The notes: generated by a model not told the origin, from the sequence alone. Counted from the first letter of the stretch, positions 11,611 through 24,817 are shown. The stretch is DNA of 64,000 nt from Rhabdornis inornatus (GCA_013397075.1 VWZS01004784.1:879263-943262), one strand, 5' to 3'. Made by a program: numbers and translations.

Positions 11611-14132
11611 GAGAGTGAGAACTCTTTTTTGCTGTATTCTGGCTTTGATGTTTTAATATTTGATATTACTGTAAGGGAGCCTGAAATGCAAGGGGAGTTT
11701 TTATGAATATTTTTAGGCCAGAGAGTCAACTCAGTTCCCTATTGCTGCATCAAATGGTGTGGAAGCTCTGCAGGAGAACAAGTTTGCAGCATGTTAAGCA
11801 AAAGCAATATAAGCACATCCTCCCTTCTCCCCCACTCACCCTTCTTTTGCTTTTTTTTTTAAATTTCAATTTCAACCAAGAATGGACCACTGTTCAATAG
11901 CCAGTGGTTAAACACCTAATGAAGGAACACAGAGAGATCAAATGAACTATTAATGGACACATGCACAGAGGGCTGGACTCTGAAAACACAAGACTCAGTT
12001 TTCCATGTTATGAAATCCCACTGTCGAGGTCAGATATTCAAGACACATGTGACCTCATTGAAGCAACTCGCTACACAGCAAACGTTCAAGAGTGATCATC
12101 ACCCAAGAGAGACAGAAAAAGAATGGCTGCAAATTCACCTTACAGTGCATTTTACCCCACAGGCAAGAAAATGGACTAGGATAGGCATCAAAACACCCTA
12201 GTTTTGCTTCACTTCACTGAATTTAAAGATTTATAGTTTTGGGTACTTGGGGAAGACTCTAGTCCTGTCCATATATCTGAGACTTCCTTTCCTCATCTTC
12301 ACCACTTTTTCCACATTTCTAGCAAGAGTCAGGCCAGAAGTACCACCATCCCTTTCCTTCTGCTCCATTTGGATAATTTCTGGCAGGCTGAAAGGATGTC
12401 AGGAGGGCTGAAGGCAGCAGCTCTGCAATGCCAGGAGTGAGCTGCAGAACAAGGTCTGCATGGGACCTGACAAAACTAACACTCTGGAACACCAGCACAA
12501 GTGGGAAGACAATAAATCACCTTCCTTTACCATCCTTCCCAGATCTGCTGTAAATGTGAGGGAACAATCCTTCCTCCATAGCAGTGATCTTGAATAATTT
12601 ATTGCAGAAAGGGGAACCTTGTTTTGTGTTCCTCACTGCCACATTCTCCTGCAGCTGGGAGGAACAAACAGTTCTGAGAATTTAAATGATCACAAATCTC
12701 TATTCTTTCAAAGCAAAACAAGCCCAGAGAAAATGGATGCATCTTGTGGTGCCTGAGCTGATGTGTCCTATAGCCAGAAATTTCAGTTAAAGGCATCTGT
12801 ATTAAAATAGTGCAGGGAACTCTTTCCCCTTCACTGATGCTCAGATATGAGGCATACATGAGCAGAGAGAACTTCAGAGGACTCAGATTGCTCATGGGTA
12901 GTGTAGAGTGCTTTTATTATACAAGATTAGGGAACCACTTATCAGCTGCTGAAAGCAACTCAGGAAACAAAGGTAGTTAAAGGACTTTATCCTCCAAGCA
13001 GGCAGAAGCAAAATCAAAAGCAGTTTCCAGAGAAGATGAGCATGTAGATATGTCCTGTCCTTCCTGACTGAGCTAAGCACAGGAAGAAAAAAGCCATTTT
13101 ATTTGTATCAGACAAATCTATTTTCTCAGATGTTGCTGAAATACACATCTGCCCTCTTCAATAGGAACTATTAATAGCAGTAACTATTTGGGATTTTTTT
13201 GCAATTTTCCTGTTTCTCATGGCATAATCACCAGGGATCCTGATAGTTTTCAGGATGCAAACGCAGAGAAAAATATGCTTTTAGTGGTAAACCTTGGACA
13301 GACACAAAGATACTGTTTTTTCCTCTCTCCTTCAAACATCACTGTCACACTGACTGTTCAACAGGCATAGTAGAGATCTCACAGTTTATGGCTGCATCCA
13401 CAGTGACCAAAACTAATAAACTAGAGAAACTAAACAAACTGCTCTCCAGTGGAGAAATTATCATATTCAGCTAGGTGAGAAAGCTTTGTTTCTAAAGCAT
13501 GTGGTGCTAGAATGGAACAGTGCTTGACTTTGCCAATAAATGCTTTGCCTGTTAAACAAAATATAGTGGGGAGTTTCTGGTGAGACAGTGTGCTGCTATC
13601 CTAGGACTGGTTTAGTTTTTTATGCTCTTCAGGTTGCCTAACCTGCTGAAGGAAGCTGAAGCCAGTGGCTACTCTCCATATGAACATTCAAGTCTCTTTA
13701 AAAATTAGATTTTAATAAGATTTCTCCATTGAAGCTATAAGACTGGAAAGCAAAAGGACAAAGGAAAAGAAGTTCTGATAGGACAAAGACCATTTGCCAT
13801 GTCTTCCTGCCTTTGGGGTCCAACTGTGTCATCATTGTCCTTAAAAGTCAATGTCTGCCTTTTATTTGTATTAGAGGCTTATTTAGAGTTTCTCTCAGCT
13901 CAGTTTCTGAACAGCCATCAGCCTGTCAGACATTAGGATGATTGCATGTTTATTTCTTCAGACTGTCACAGGAACCATGTGCCCGTGCACAGAGGGTTTA
14001 CAGACATCAAGAGAAGAAAGAGAAGAAAGAATTAAAGGTTGAAAAATTAAATTAACACTCATTTAACAGTAAGAAAAAGTTTTTAGGGATGTGCTTCACA
14101 AAATAGTCCATATGTGATGATTATTGCTTATG

Positions 14133-14209
14133 ACAAAAAAACCCAAAAAAACCAAAGCAAACAAAAAAACCTTAACAAACAAACAAACATAAAACAAACA
14201 AACAAACAC
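14133..14209. repeat. A/C-rich (AAAC)n simple repeat
   Basis: CAAA/AAAC units with interruptions form two uninterrupted sub-arrays, at about 14175-14188 and 14194-14208. It is slippage-type low-complexity DNA, and the plus strand is almost T-free. Confidence 0.85.
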
Positions 14210-14716
14210 TGCAAATTTTTCCAAGGGGCAGATGAAGCTGTGTAAGGTTCCACTGGAGCCATTATTTAATTTAATTGCCTATCACTGGGTCTGAGGAGGC
14301 TAGTTCAGATGGAGATATCTGTACTGTGATCACACATCAGACACCTTATCCAAGGCTTTTTCCCAAATTATGCATTTTTTAAGAATAGGTCCTGGAGTCA
14401 TATCTTGGACTTTTGATTTTTAGATTTTTCAACCACTTGAATTTAAAAAGCAAACTATAAATCAACTCCTTCCCACAAAGCCAGCTGTGGATGGTTCAGG
14501 AATGTGGTGCTTTGACTTTCTCCTCTGGCACAGTCACAGAAAATGAGCCAAGAGAGACTTCTGTGCTTTTTTATGTCATGGCCCTCCAACAGTTGTGTGC
14601 TAATGTGGAAATAAACAGCTATGGATTTTATTTTCAGAGCTTTCCCTCTCATAATCCACCAACTGTTGGTCATATTTCTCACAAACAATCATGTGTTGTT
14701 TGTATCATTCACATAG

Positions 14717-14736
14717 CACACACACACACATACACA
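14717..14736. repeat. (CA)7 microsatellite
   Basis: Seven perfect CA units are followed by TACACA. It is a short dinucleotide microsatellite. Confidence 0.9.
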
Positions 14737-17689
14737 ATCTTTTCCATGAAGGAAGAAAATTGAAATTCTAGTCTATTTAGAATTAAACTGAGTGTGGCTT
14801 CAAGTTCTACAAATCAAAACTGTGGCAGCTTGCAACTATTGTCACATTTAATGAGTTAATGTCTGTACAGAGTTTTGAGCATCTCAGATATTGTATAAAT
14901 TGTATTATAATGAATTCATTTGATTTCATGAAAAGCTGTATATTTCACAGTATCTAGTTTTGATGCATCTCTATGGATTTATCTGAATTTAAAAGTTTTC
15001 CAAAGAAAATGATCCTAACAAACTCTCTTAGCATGGATGGCATTTCTCCTAGAAAAGAAAGCAAGAAGTGAAAGCCAACACAAGTCAGCAGTTCTGTTTC
15101 TTTACAGAAACAGATCACAGTACCTCTCTGAGCCATACTGATAAAAAGATTTTCTTGCTATTACTTGCACAATATATATGCAATTTTTTTGCAAATATAA
15201 TTGCAATAAATTTGTTATAATAACCAGTGCAAATATAGGCAAATATTTCAAATATATGCATTTCCATATGTGGAGGAGTCCCCCAAACTTCTATAACCTG
15301 CAGCAAGCCAGGAGCTGTAACATCAGGTTACAGGGTGATGGCTGGACTGATCAATTCTCTCTTACACATAAGGAAAAATGTTTTGATAAAGAGAAAAAAA
15401 CCCTTTGTGTTGGACATTTCCCATGCCTTGGGATTCCTGCATTAGCATTTCATAATGGGGTACCCAAACTCTAAAAACAAACCAAAAAAGTATACTCAAA
15501 TTACTTTTACAGCCATTTTTAAAGCAACCTTTCATTTTCTTCTGATCTCTGTAAACAAATAAACAAATAAAAGGTTAATGGTCTTTGCTAATCTGATAGT
15601 ATATTCCAGCCTTTGATCTCCATGAAGTAAGGATGTTCAGAAAAGCATATAATGTATGTCAAAATCTGACACTGATCATGTTTGCATTGGTTCCTTCATT
15701 TACAAGATTATGTTCATGTGGCAACCTTGATGGAGCAGCATTAAATAAGATAAGCTACTAGAGTAGCTTAGAATGACATGACAGCACTTTTTTGGGTAAA
15801 GATGTGACACAGAATATAAAAAAGCAAAAAACACACTGAAATTTATTCTAAAAATATGGTCTGGGGTTATTTATTTCCAAGTTGAGGCTAAGGATGGAGG
15901 AAAAGATATGGAGAGATCTTTTTAATTTTCCAGTCTTGGAATGTCATTTGTTAAATATTCTTCTGGTGTGCATTCACTTTGGGAATCCTTTTCTAAAGAG
16001 CTCAAGCTTGTTCTTAGCCCCAGCTTTCTCTGATACTGGGGAGACAAAATAGTCCCATGCTTCAAGAATGCCATCTCAGTCCACTCTGTCCCAAGAGCAG
16101 GGCAGCACAAGCAAGGAACAAATATCCCAGGCTTTCTTTTCCATACTTTCTTACTCCATTGAAGAAATAACAAAGGTGAACAGAAGGGCCAGGATCTCCA
16201 TTGACTCCAAGAGCTCTACAACTTTAATATCTAGAAGCAGAATAAGATGCATATTCTCAAAGGTGAAATGAGGCTGTGGCTCTATTTTAGCAGACAGAAA
16301 GCTGCCACAAAACCTTCTATCTCATCTATATCCCTATATCTGACAGGACCTACAGCTCCAGTCTTCTCCAGCCCATAGAAGACAAGTGTTCCTTCCTCCT
16401 CCTCCTTTCCCAGTGCAAGATCAATGGGGTAGAGCTGTATCACTAACCTTCTGTTTCCAGAGAAGAAATCTGCAAAGGCAAATATTTTTATTTACTGAAG
16501 CTTTGCTGCTATGTCCTAGTTTATTCTGCCATGCTCCAAGTTTAACTCGTACTAGGGACACAGTAACCACAACTCCAAATAAATCTCTCTCCTATTTGGC
16601 TTTCTCTCAGCATCTGGAGAATCATGTGGCTGTTCCTGCATTTTGACCCTTTGATGTCACAACTCAGTCCACTGCTTTAACTCCAAGAGAGAGACACAAC
16701 TAACAGGTGTCTCACATTCACAGTTACAGAAACCTTTCTCTACTGCAATGATTCTTTTAAAAGTGCAAAGGTTGTTATCGCGCAGAACTTTTTTTTTTAG
16801 GTCCTTCATTACTGAGCTATACTAGAAACTGAGGACTGATGGGAAAAATCCCATCTTTTCCAGTTTCACAGTCTCTGTCTCACATTATCATTCTCTAACA
16901 CAGGTAGAGAGTCACATGGATATTTTTCACTTAAAAAAAGTAGTTTTCCTTTTTCTTCAAATCACTAAAACCATAAGACAATAATGCATAAACCAAGTAG
17001 GAGGCTAAAAAAAATCAACACAGAAGCAATGAGTCACATTGTTAACCAGGATACTGATAGATACACAGCTATTACTGGCAAAAGCATAATGCAAAGCCCT
17101 AATCAAAGCAGAAATGAAGCTATTGCTGGAGTGGAACTGAGCAGCAAAGTGCATGCAAAGAGCAGCAGGAATGAAGACATATCACTGAAATTCAAGGTGA
17201 AAGAGAAATTAGGTTCTGCCATTAGCCCAAATGGGAAAGTCTAGTTTGGGAAGGAGGCAGTGGAGGGACATTATCATAGCTGGAGGTAGGCAGGGGTGCA
17301 GTAACGTCCTTCTGTCACATAAACACCATTCCCTGCAGAGGCTTCCAGTTCTGCAGGCTGATATCTTACTTCAGCAGCCAGCTTGTGAGAAGAGGAACCA
17401 TCTCTGAATCACTGGATTTTCCCTTCAGTTCCTCCATTACAAGGAACACTCTTTGTGACTCAAACATGTGAGATGGGGTGAGAACACAGCATGAGCAATT
17501 AGAGCTGCAGAATCGGAACTTTCATGGCCTGCGTCTTTGCTATAGCAAAGAAAAGGTTTAAAGGCACTGAGGGCAACTTAGCCTTTTTGTTGAGGAGCAA
17601 AACAATTTTCTTGCTTGACATAATTCTTCACACAAGGCCAATCTAAATATATAGTTTATTACTATACCAATTATGGTTCTGAAGAAAAC

Positions 17690-17706
17690 AGAAAGCTTAG
17701 CTTTCT
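17690..17706. other. 17-bp perfect dyad
   Basis: AGAAAGCT and AGCTTTCT flank a single T, giving an 8-bp-arm inverted repeat. There is no recognised binding-site match and it may be a chance occurrence. Confidence 0.4.
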
Positions 17707-17880
17707 AATCTGGACATGATCAGTATCTCCCAATTACAAGAAACAACACAAAAAACCAACAAAACAAGGAGCTCTGAGAAGAATCTCATGCATTTTCTAC
17801 CAGGTGTTGTGTTTATTCACCCTCCACTATCCTCTCTACAATGCACAGGCCCCTAATGCAAGCACAGGAGACACAAGTCG

Positions 17881-18160
17881 GAGATTACTCTCTGATCGCT
17901 GTAGACTTCAATTGATAGAATCACATGATCTGAACATTAAATCTATGAGGTTTTTGTGCATGTGAATGAGAGTGCAAAGTCCAGGTCTATCGACAAGGCC
18001 ATAATCCTCTTGCACAACTGTATCACTTCAGCTGAAACAACATTAATATTGACAATTGACAGTGGATGCATTGCTGGGAGGGGAGCGGGAAATGAGTTGG
18101 AATGAAGGAAATCTAATAATCAAACCACTAATTCCGTAGCACTAGGATTCATTCTGTTGT
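17881..18160. promoter_or_regulatory. Candidate conserved non-coding element
   Basis: Four CpGs (about 17897, 17991, 18086 and 18135) survive in a CpG-starved neighbourhood, and a further one lies just outside at 17879. The stretch has no simple repeats and includes the close words AACATTAATATTGACAATTG, with ATTAAT and the SOX-like ACAAT. Retained CpGs and high word complexity are features of constrained enhancers in vertebrates. This is inference without an alignment. Confidence 0.25.
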
Positions 18161-20940
18161 AAGGTCTGTACATACTGCTTTGTTTTTCTTGCTACCAAAA
18201 TATTTCAGAGTGTTTTTCTTGCAACACTGATGTGTAAAGGAATTTTAAATGTCATTAAAGGGTACCAACCTAATCACACAGAGCCTGTGCTGTAAATCCA
18301 CCCAGTCATTCTCACTGGATAACATTAAGCAACAATCACAGTTAATTTGTTCATAACTTGCTGGATCCAGCTCTTGGATGTTCTCTCTTCCAAAGAGCTC
18401 CTTTCACATGGAAAGAACTGCTTGTAGCATCAACCAGGGTGGGTTCACCTAAGGACAGACTTCACTGGGCTGTGGCTTATGGTTCTCACTGGTCTGTATG
18501 GGAATCTCAACTTCACTGGAGTGTGAAGACAACAAAAGTTTCTTGGTTGTTCTATAGGGATCATTTCTAAAGCCCAGAAACAAAGAAAATAGAAAAATAG
18601 CTGGAGTATCCAATTTTGGTAGTGGACCTGTATGAGGTTAAGAAAATGCAAAGTATCTTCTGCTGTTACTAAAATCATTATCACAATCACAGAGAAAAGT
18701 CAGAGGGAAGGGATCCACACTGTGGCCTGAAGCATCCAAGCAAGGAATAATGTTTGCAGCAATCTTCATCTTTCCCTGGCTGTTACTGACACCTCTGACA
18801 AGATCTGGGTTGATCTTTTCACTTCTTCCTCGCCACTGCAACTCAGTGGCACCTGGGTGAGAACCAGCCCTAGGTCAGAAGCTCATGTAACCTGGCCTGC
18901 AATATACAGGGCTGGAGTCAGGGAATGAGGACGTGGCCATGATGAGGGCAACGAACCTGCAACTTCTCTCACTTACATTAGCTCCTGTGAAAAGGGTCTG
19001 GGAACATAAAAGGTGAAAAGATACGATGACCAAGCAGATCCAGCCAACTCATTAGGCAATGCTCCATATACCCTTTTTTTTTTAAATAAAGCCCCCCCTC
19101 CTTAATTTTCCACATTAAAATTGAATTAACACATCACATGATCACATTCTCTAAAGCTCTGACATTAGTATGCATTTTAATAGCTAATTAAAAAACTTTC
19201 ACCTCTTATAATTGCCAATAAATTCCATACAGGACCTTCTTCTTGAGCTCCAAGCCAAGAGGGAAGAAAAAAGAAGGAAATGAAAATATGCAAGTAATGC
19301 AACTCCAGACAAGAGGAAGAAGCACAGATTTTCATGTTACCTTTTACTGAGGACCACAGTGGGAATCTGACATTAATTTCAGCCTAGCTGTGTTTCAGGG
19401 GAGGTATTTATCTTTCCATTCTGGATCTGTGGATGTCACATTCACTCTAACTTTTTATTTGATTATTATTTTCAGAAGTTTAAGGGCTGAAATTCAGATT
19501 TGCCTGTCTTTCAAAACTCTCATTGTATTTAACTGCACTGCAACCAGACAGGTCATTGAGAATAACATTAGGGAGAAAAAAATTTAAACCAGCTATTTCT
19601 GCTTTCTCTCGCATCACTCTGAGAGGCTTTATGATGTCACTGTGTGATGATGACAGTTACCCATATTCCAAGAAGACCTGAATATCTCTACAGGTGTCCA
19701 TCTGCATCAGCTTTCTGAAATTTCCTCTGGAAACTATGCACACATTTCAAGTGCCAAGAAAGAGGAGCAAAGAATATGATGTTTACAGAGTTTACAATGA
19801 GAGTTTATTTGGACATATCATTAAGGCTCTGTACTTATGGTAAAGTCTATTTCCTCATGCAAAGGAACAGAGAGCAGATATAGCACCAAAGGTTTTACAG
19901 ATGAGCTCCTGTGATTTGTTAGAACTGTTGCAGTTGGATTGTCTGTGTACTCACATCTTGAGAGGAATTTTCTGTATCCTTTGTGGCTGCTTGTACTATT
20001 TAACAGGTTAAAAAAATCAATGTATTTAAGATATTATCATCTTTTCTCATCATCTGGTCAAAATTGGCCCAAGCAGGAAGGTAAGCAGGGGCACAAACAT
20101 GCTGTGCTAACAAGTCTAGTTTCTTTAGCTGGCAAGGAGCTGATGTTACCCCAAAGGCTGTAAAAAGGGTACTGATATGCTCTGGAGTTCTCACATGAGA
20201 ACCTTGGCCCTGCATACATCAGGCTTGGAACTGCTGCGCTGAACTGATTGGTTTTTTTTCCCTTAAGCCAATGGATTCAACAACTACAGCAAAGGCAGGT
20301 TTCATAAAACTCAGAGTCCTAAACACTCGTGCAGAGAGGGCATAGAGAAAAACTGATAGTGAAGAAAAAGCACATAAAGAGCAGTGGTCCATAGCTGGCA
20401 GAAGGCATCATTGAGCTGACAGCTTGTGGGTTTATATCAACTTCAGACCCCATGTTTCAGGTAGCAAAGAGAGGGCTTCCCTTCCTCTCCCTTAGATTCA
20501 GATAAATATTCCTTTCAAGAGTGATTAAATGGAAAAAGAAGACAGTGTTAGAATCTGCTTCTACCTTACACTGCTGAGAAAATTCAGCAGGAAAGGATAT
20601 AATTGAGGGAGAAAAAAGAGGGAGAACTTAAGATAATTTGGGCAAGAGTTTGGAGAGAGATCCTAAATCCCTGGTTTGGATGCTTTATTACTCTCTGGAG
20701 TCAGTGCTGAGCTTTCTGCAGCTCCTTCTGATTCCAAACAGGTAAAAGATTAAAGAAGGCATTAAACCTTCCATGAATTGCAGAACTCTGCTCTTTGTGT
20801 CCTGCTTCCAAACCAGCAAGATAAAGCTACCATACTGAAGGAAGGTGCAGGGATGGGAAATGCTGGAAATTATGCCTGTATTATAGAATGGAGAACCACG
20901 TGCCTTGTCATGCTCCCCTTGGGGCTTCATTGTCACAGAG

Positions 20941-21000
20941 ACAAAAAAAAAACAAAAAAAAAAACCCACCCAAAACGGCCCCCAAACCAACAAAAAAATA
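20941..21000. repeat. A-rich/C-rich low-complexity tract
   Basis: Two runs of about ten A interrupted by C are followed by CCCACCC and CCCCC-type units and another A-run. It is low-complexity sequence with no visible gene context. Confidence 0.8.
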
Positions 21001-21308
21001 TTTGTGAGAAAGAGCAGAACCAAGATTCCCTTCACATCACATTTATGCAAGGTTGTTTTTTATGATGTATCTAGAAAATTCAGCAATGCCTCACCTACAG
21101 GATCACATTGCATAATTCCTGGGGGACTGCTCTCTCCTTAGAGAGAAAGACCAGTTCACTAAGGTCATGAAGAAATTAATACAGCTAAACATAAACACTT
21201 AAACAAAAAAGGCAGTTCCCTCTCCTGGTATCTGCTGCATCTCCACGAGGGGTCTCTACAGACACAGCTACAGCAGCAGGTGCTGAACCGTGGACAGGCA
21301 GGTGACAA

Positions 21309-21422
21309 GAGGGATGGGTGATGCTGAGAGGGATGGGTGATGAGGTGGGGGTGATGAGGTGGGGGTGATGAGATGGGGGTGATGAGATGGGGGTGATGAG
21401 GTGGGGGTGATGAGGTGGGTGG
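21309..21422. repeat. G-rich 14-bp minisatellite
   Basis: Six head-to-tail units of GATGAGGTGGGGGT run from 21339 to 21422. Units 3 and 4 share a G-to-A change (GATGAGATGGGGGT), and the last unit is degenerate at its end. A less regular leader precedes the array: GAGGGATGGGTGATG occurs twice, 19 bp apart, at 21309 and 21328. Five GGGGG tracts spaced nine bases apart make the plus strand a long-loop G-quadruplex candidate. The shared variant in neighbouring units suggests local expansion by duplication of pairs. Confidence 0.95.
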
Positions 21423-22550
21423 CTTCACAGCTACACCAGATTTGATGGAGAAAAACCAAGTAAGAGACCAGGGGCATACAGATGTGCTTTGTCCTCTGAT
21501 ACACCACCCCAGCCCCAGAGGCCAGCAACAATTGCAGCTCTGGGTATTCACCCAAAAGAAATGTGTGCAGATGTGACAGATAAAGTTTTTTCTCCACTTT
21601 CCTTCACTGTGTTAGTTTTCAAGATAGACAGAGTGCAAATAGGATTGTCCAAGGCTTTTTAGTTCCTTTGAACAGCCCCAGGGTTCCTGTTCCTTTATTA
21701 GTACTCCCTCCCATCAATAGTTTGTTAGTGCAAGACACTGAGCTGCTTTTTTGGGTGAGACAGGCTAACCTGACCATTATCTTGAAGGATGCTTTACTTT
21801 TTCTTCCATTCTAACCTTCTAAAAATTAGCACTGCAGGCATTGTGTTCACACTTTTCATGTCTGTTTGCATGTGAATGTGGGCTCATTAAATGACAAATT
21901 AGTCCTTTTCTGTACGATAATTTTGAAAAATAGAGAAAATAGAGTCAAAAGAGACCTCAGGATTATTACTACCTTACCCAACCAGCTTCAGGAAGTAAGA
22001 ATCAACTCTATGTAATGTGTTTTTTATAATTATCAACAGAAGTTTAATATTTGTAATGATGGTGATTTTCAGCCCTCCCATCTTTCCCAATAAAAGATCT
22101 CCTGGTTTCTCACCTGTGGCTATTCTAATACCTTTTAAATCCATGGTCCTTGCAGACTTGACCATTCACATAGAAAAAATCTCAATCCCCTCTTTCTTCC
22201 CCTCTTGGCTAAGGACATGCTTTGCTCTTCCCTGCCAAGCACTGAACTGCTCTCACACCAAAAAAAAGGACTCCAGCTGAATTAGAGCCCAGGCTACTCT
22301 ATCCCTGTTGACCCACTGGGATGGACAGCTTCTCAATTTAAAATGTGAGATATTTTATATATATGTGCAATATGTATACTTTGGATTTATTCACTTTAAT
22401 ATAAGACTTGAGGTTCCAGTATGAAGCCAGTATATAAGCAGTATAGGCACTTTAGTCTTGCCTGACTAAATTTTCCAATTAGTTTCAGTTTATCACATAC
22501 CTTGAAAAAAGACACTGAAACATGTAAATCAGAGAAGCTTTCTCTACTAC

Positions 22551-22582
22551 TTTTCTTTAAACATGAATGTGTTTAAAGAAAA
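22551..22582. other. 13-bp perfect inverted repeat with 6-nt loop
   Basis: TTTTCTTTAAACA at 22551-22563 is exactly complementary to TGTTTAAAGAAAA at 22570-22582 across the loop TGAATG. It would form a cruciform or RNA stem. There is no T-run or CDS nearby that would suggest a bacterial-type terminator, and the arms are too short for a microRNA precursor unless pairing extends imperfectly. The TAAACA/TGTTTA words resemble paired forkhead sites. Confidence 0.6.
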
Positions 22583-24547
22583 ACCGGAGTTTTTCTCCTC
22601 AGCTGCATCAGAAAATCAGATCTCTATACTGAAAGAAGCAAAAAATATCTGTCCTGGATTCAAATATTCCCAAATGATGTTTAATCCCAGGCCCCAAACA
22701 CAGCTGCTTTCTGTGATACAGAATGTTCTTTAGTGTATATAAGCTTTCCTGAGCATAGAGGGAAAGGCTCAGAGTTTAATGCTCTTATTTTCATGTTCAT
22801 ATTTTTGATACAGGAAGCTGATCAGATAGAGGTAAAAGGTTATTTGATGCTTTCTTAACCTGATCAATATTACAGGGCTTCTAATCTCTTTAAGTAGAGT
22901 CACTGGTCTGGAAAAAGACCTTAAGGTGCAAGACTCATCCTACCTGCTCAACAAAAGTAATAGGTATCCCAAATGCTGGCAGCACTGAACATAAATGTTT
23001 AAGGTCTGAAACAGGTTCTGGTCCAGCAAACTCCATTTTCCTTAGTCCCCAAGGAACTGGGCATCCAGAGCCTCACAGGCAGAGAGAAAGAGGAAAAAAA
23101 AAGTAGAAAAGAATCCCAAACAAAAAACCTACAAAAAAGTAATTGAACAAGCACTTTCCTGCTTCACTGAATTTCTATCCCATGAAGCATTAACCATTTA
23201 TAATGTGTACAGCCTTCTCCCTGAAGGCTACTGGAGCCTTTTGCAAGCATTTTATGCAAGACTCAGATGTAACAGCGCTGAATGCCATGTTTACAAAGCT
23301 TGACAACAATTTCCTTCAGATTTTACAATAAACTCTGTATATGAGTACGAGGAATTTGAGGTACATATCTTCCCATGCTGCCTTCTAATGGCTTTTTCTT
23401 AAAGAGCAGGTGAGGCATTGTATTCATATCTATTTTGCAAAGGTCTCATCTCAAACACTGGACTTTCACACCAGGCAAGGCATTGATCTCCAGATTCTTT
23501 ATTTGAATATGTCATACTAAGTGTTATCTCTTGGCTTTTGTAAACAAAAGAAAAAAAAAAGACAAAAAGTAACGGGTAGAGCCAGTATATCAAGCTGTAA
23601 AAATATTCCAGAGAAGAAACAAAAGCAGACATACAGATATATCCCTATTATCCTTTTCCATCAAATTTTGTTTCTTATGCACAGCATAACAGTGTACATT
23701 CTGGTTTGGATTTGACTGATGTGGTTCCTACCAACACTGCTCCAGCAAAACACACGGGTGAGTAGGGGCCACCCTTCTCAGGACACTTCAGGGGTAGCTG
23801 CATGGATAAACTAAACAATTCCCGAATGCAAGGGATGGAAGCAGGGAAGTCTGGCATGTGATGGGTATCTCACAGCCCCTCTGAAGATCTGGAGTGAAGA
23901 ATGGTCAAACTGACCTAGAGTAGCAAACAACTGCCCAAGGTAACTTGTATTATTCATATTCTTTACGTCCAAGGATAACAGCGTGTTTAACAACTCAATT
24001 TAAAAGCTCATTTTTGGGAACTTACAGCCACTTCTGTGTAATGGATCTATATTAGAGCCCTTTGGGGCCTTATGGGAAGAGATGTTTTATGGTTAATTTC
24101 CATCCTTTAAAGGAGGTCAAAGGAAGATTTGTAGAAAATAACATCTGAAAAAAGTACATGAACCCATTCAAAACACACAGATCCAGAGATTCAGTGAGAC
24201 AGGCATTGAAACATTTTCCTGGTCCCAAGTATGCCTCACTAGACAATGTGGAACTCATTCTCTTCCAGTTTGCAGGTGAGCAAATGCCTCTGAACTAGGC
24301 CACATGGATTTTAGTTCTAGCTACAATCCAAGGGGATGAGAATTAGTAGTGATAGGGGCTAATTACGGTACTTGAACACAAGAATCTTAATTGAAATAAA
24401 TCAATGTCAGCAATGATGGTAAGAAGAAAGGACTGATTGAAGAGATTTAAAATATCTCTTAAAATGGAAAAGAGGAGACTGAATTACTCTTTTGCAGTTT
24501 CCAGAGAGTCTGTGACTGGTTCAGAGCAGAATGTTTTTTCACAGGGG

Positions 24548-24600
24548 AAAAACCCAAAACAAAGCAAAGCAAAGCAAAATAAAACAAAGCAAAACAAAAC
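24548..24600. repeat. (AAAGC/AAAAC)n simple repeat
   Basis: Five-base units of CAAAG and CAAAA type are repeated about ten times with minor interruptions. The plus strand is nearly T-free. Confidence 0.9.
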
Positions 24601-24791
24601 TCCCCCCTAAGCTGCCACCATCACATGCAACTGCTGTGCTTTATGCCACTCCGAATTATTGCCATGAGCATTTTGCAGATTTGAAATTGGGATGGGTTGC
24701 AGTTTTTATGACTATTTGGCTCAAAAATTCAAGGAGATATCTAAAGTTCTTCCTAAACCATGTGATCTCTGGACAGACAGCCATTTGATGT

Positions 24792-24817
24792 TTCCTGGGT
24801 CTCTAATGTCCCAGGAA
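24792..24817. other. 8-bp-arm inverted repeat
   Basis: TTCCTGGG at 24792-24799 pairs exactly with CCCAGGAA at 24810-24817 across a 10-nt loop. The arms resemble STAT/ETS-like TTCC...GGAA spacing, but no function can be claimed. Confidence 0.4.

Larger units (their letters stand above)
11051..17880. other. Non-coding background with one CpG-rich patch, block 3
   Basis: Apart from the CpG-enriched patch and the E-box/palindrome cluster listed separately, this block is AT-rich and CpG-poor. It includes an A/C-rich simple repeat at 14133-14209, a CA repeat at 14717 and a cluster of GCAAATATA-like words at 15175-15265. Overlapping frames up to 152 codons at 11.06-11.6 kb reflect the loss of stop codons in GC-rich DNA, not a gene. 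No exon is supported. Confidence 0.6.
17881..21300. other. Non-coding DNA with candidate conserved stretch, block 4
   Basis: No gene is supported. The left part (17.9-18.36 and 19.08-19.24 kb) looks more constrained than background, with scattered CpGs and homeodomain/SOX-like words. The right part is ordinary AT-rich DNA with an A-rich/C-rich low-complexity tract at 20941-21000, whose minus-strand translation gives a spurious hydrophobic frame. All frames are 120 codons or fewer. Confidence 0.6.

Noticed and set aside
20688..21050. 120-codon hydrophobic minus-strand frame resembling a membrane protein
   Set aside because: The Phe-rich part comes from the A-run tract at 20941-21000 read in reverse; no family match and no gene context.
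21309..21422. CRISPR-like array
   Set aside because: Units are contiguous 14-bp copies without unique spacers, in a eukaryotic-looking genome; it is a minisatellite.
21165..21551. Minus-strand frames with repeated Pro-His-Ser peptides
   Set aside because: They are direct translations of the 14-bp minisatellite and its flanks, not a repeat protein.
22551..22582. microRNA precursor or bacterial terminator
   Set aside because: The 13-bp stem is too short for a typical ~70-nt precursor without further pairing, which I could not see. There is no bacterial gene context for a terminator.
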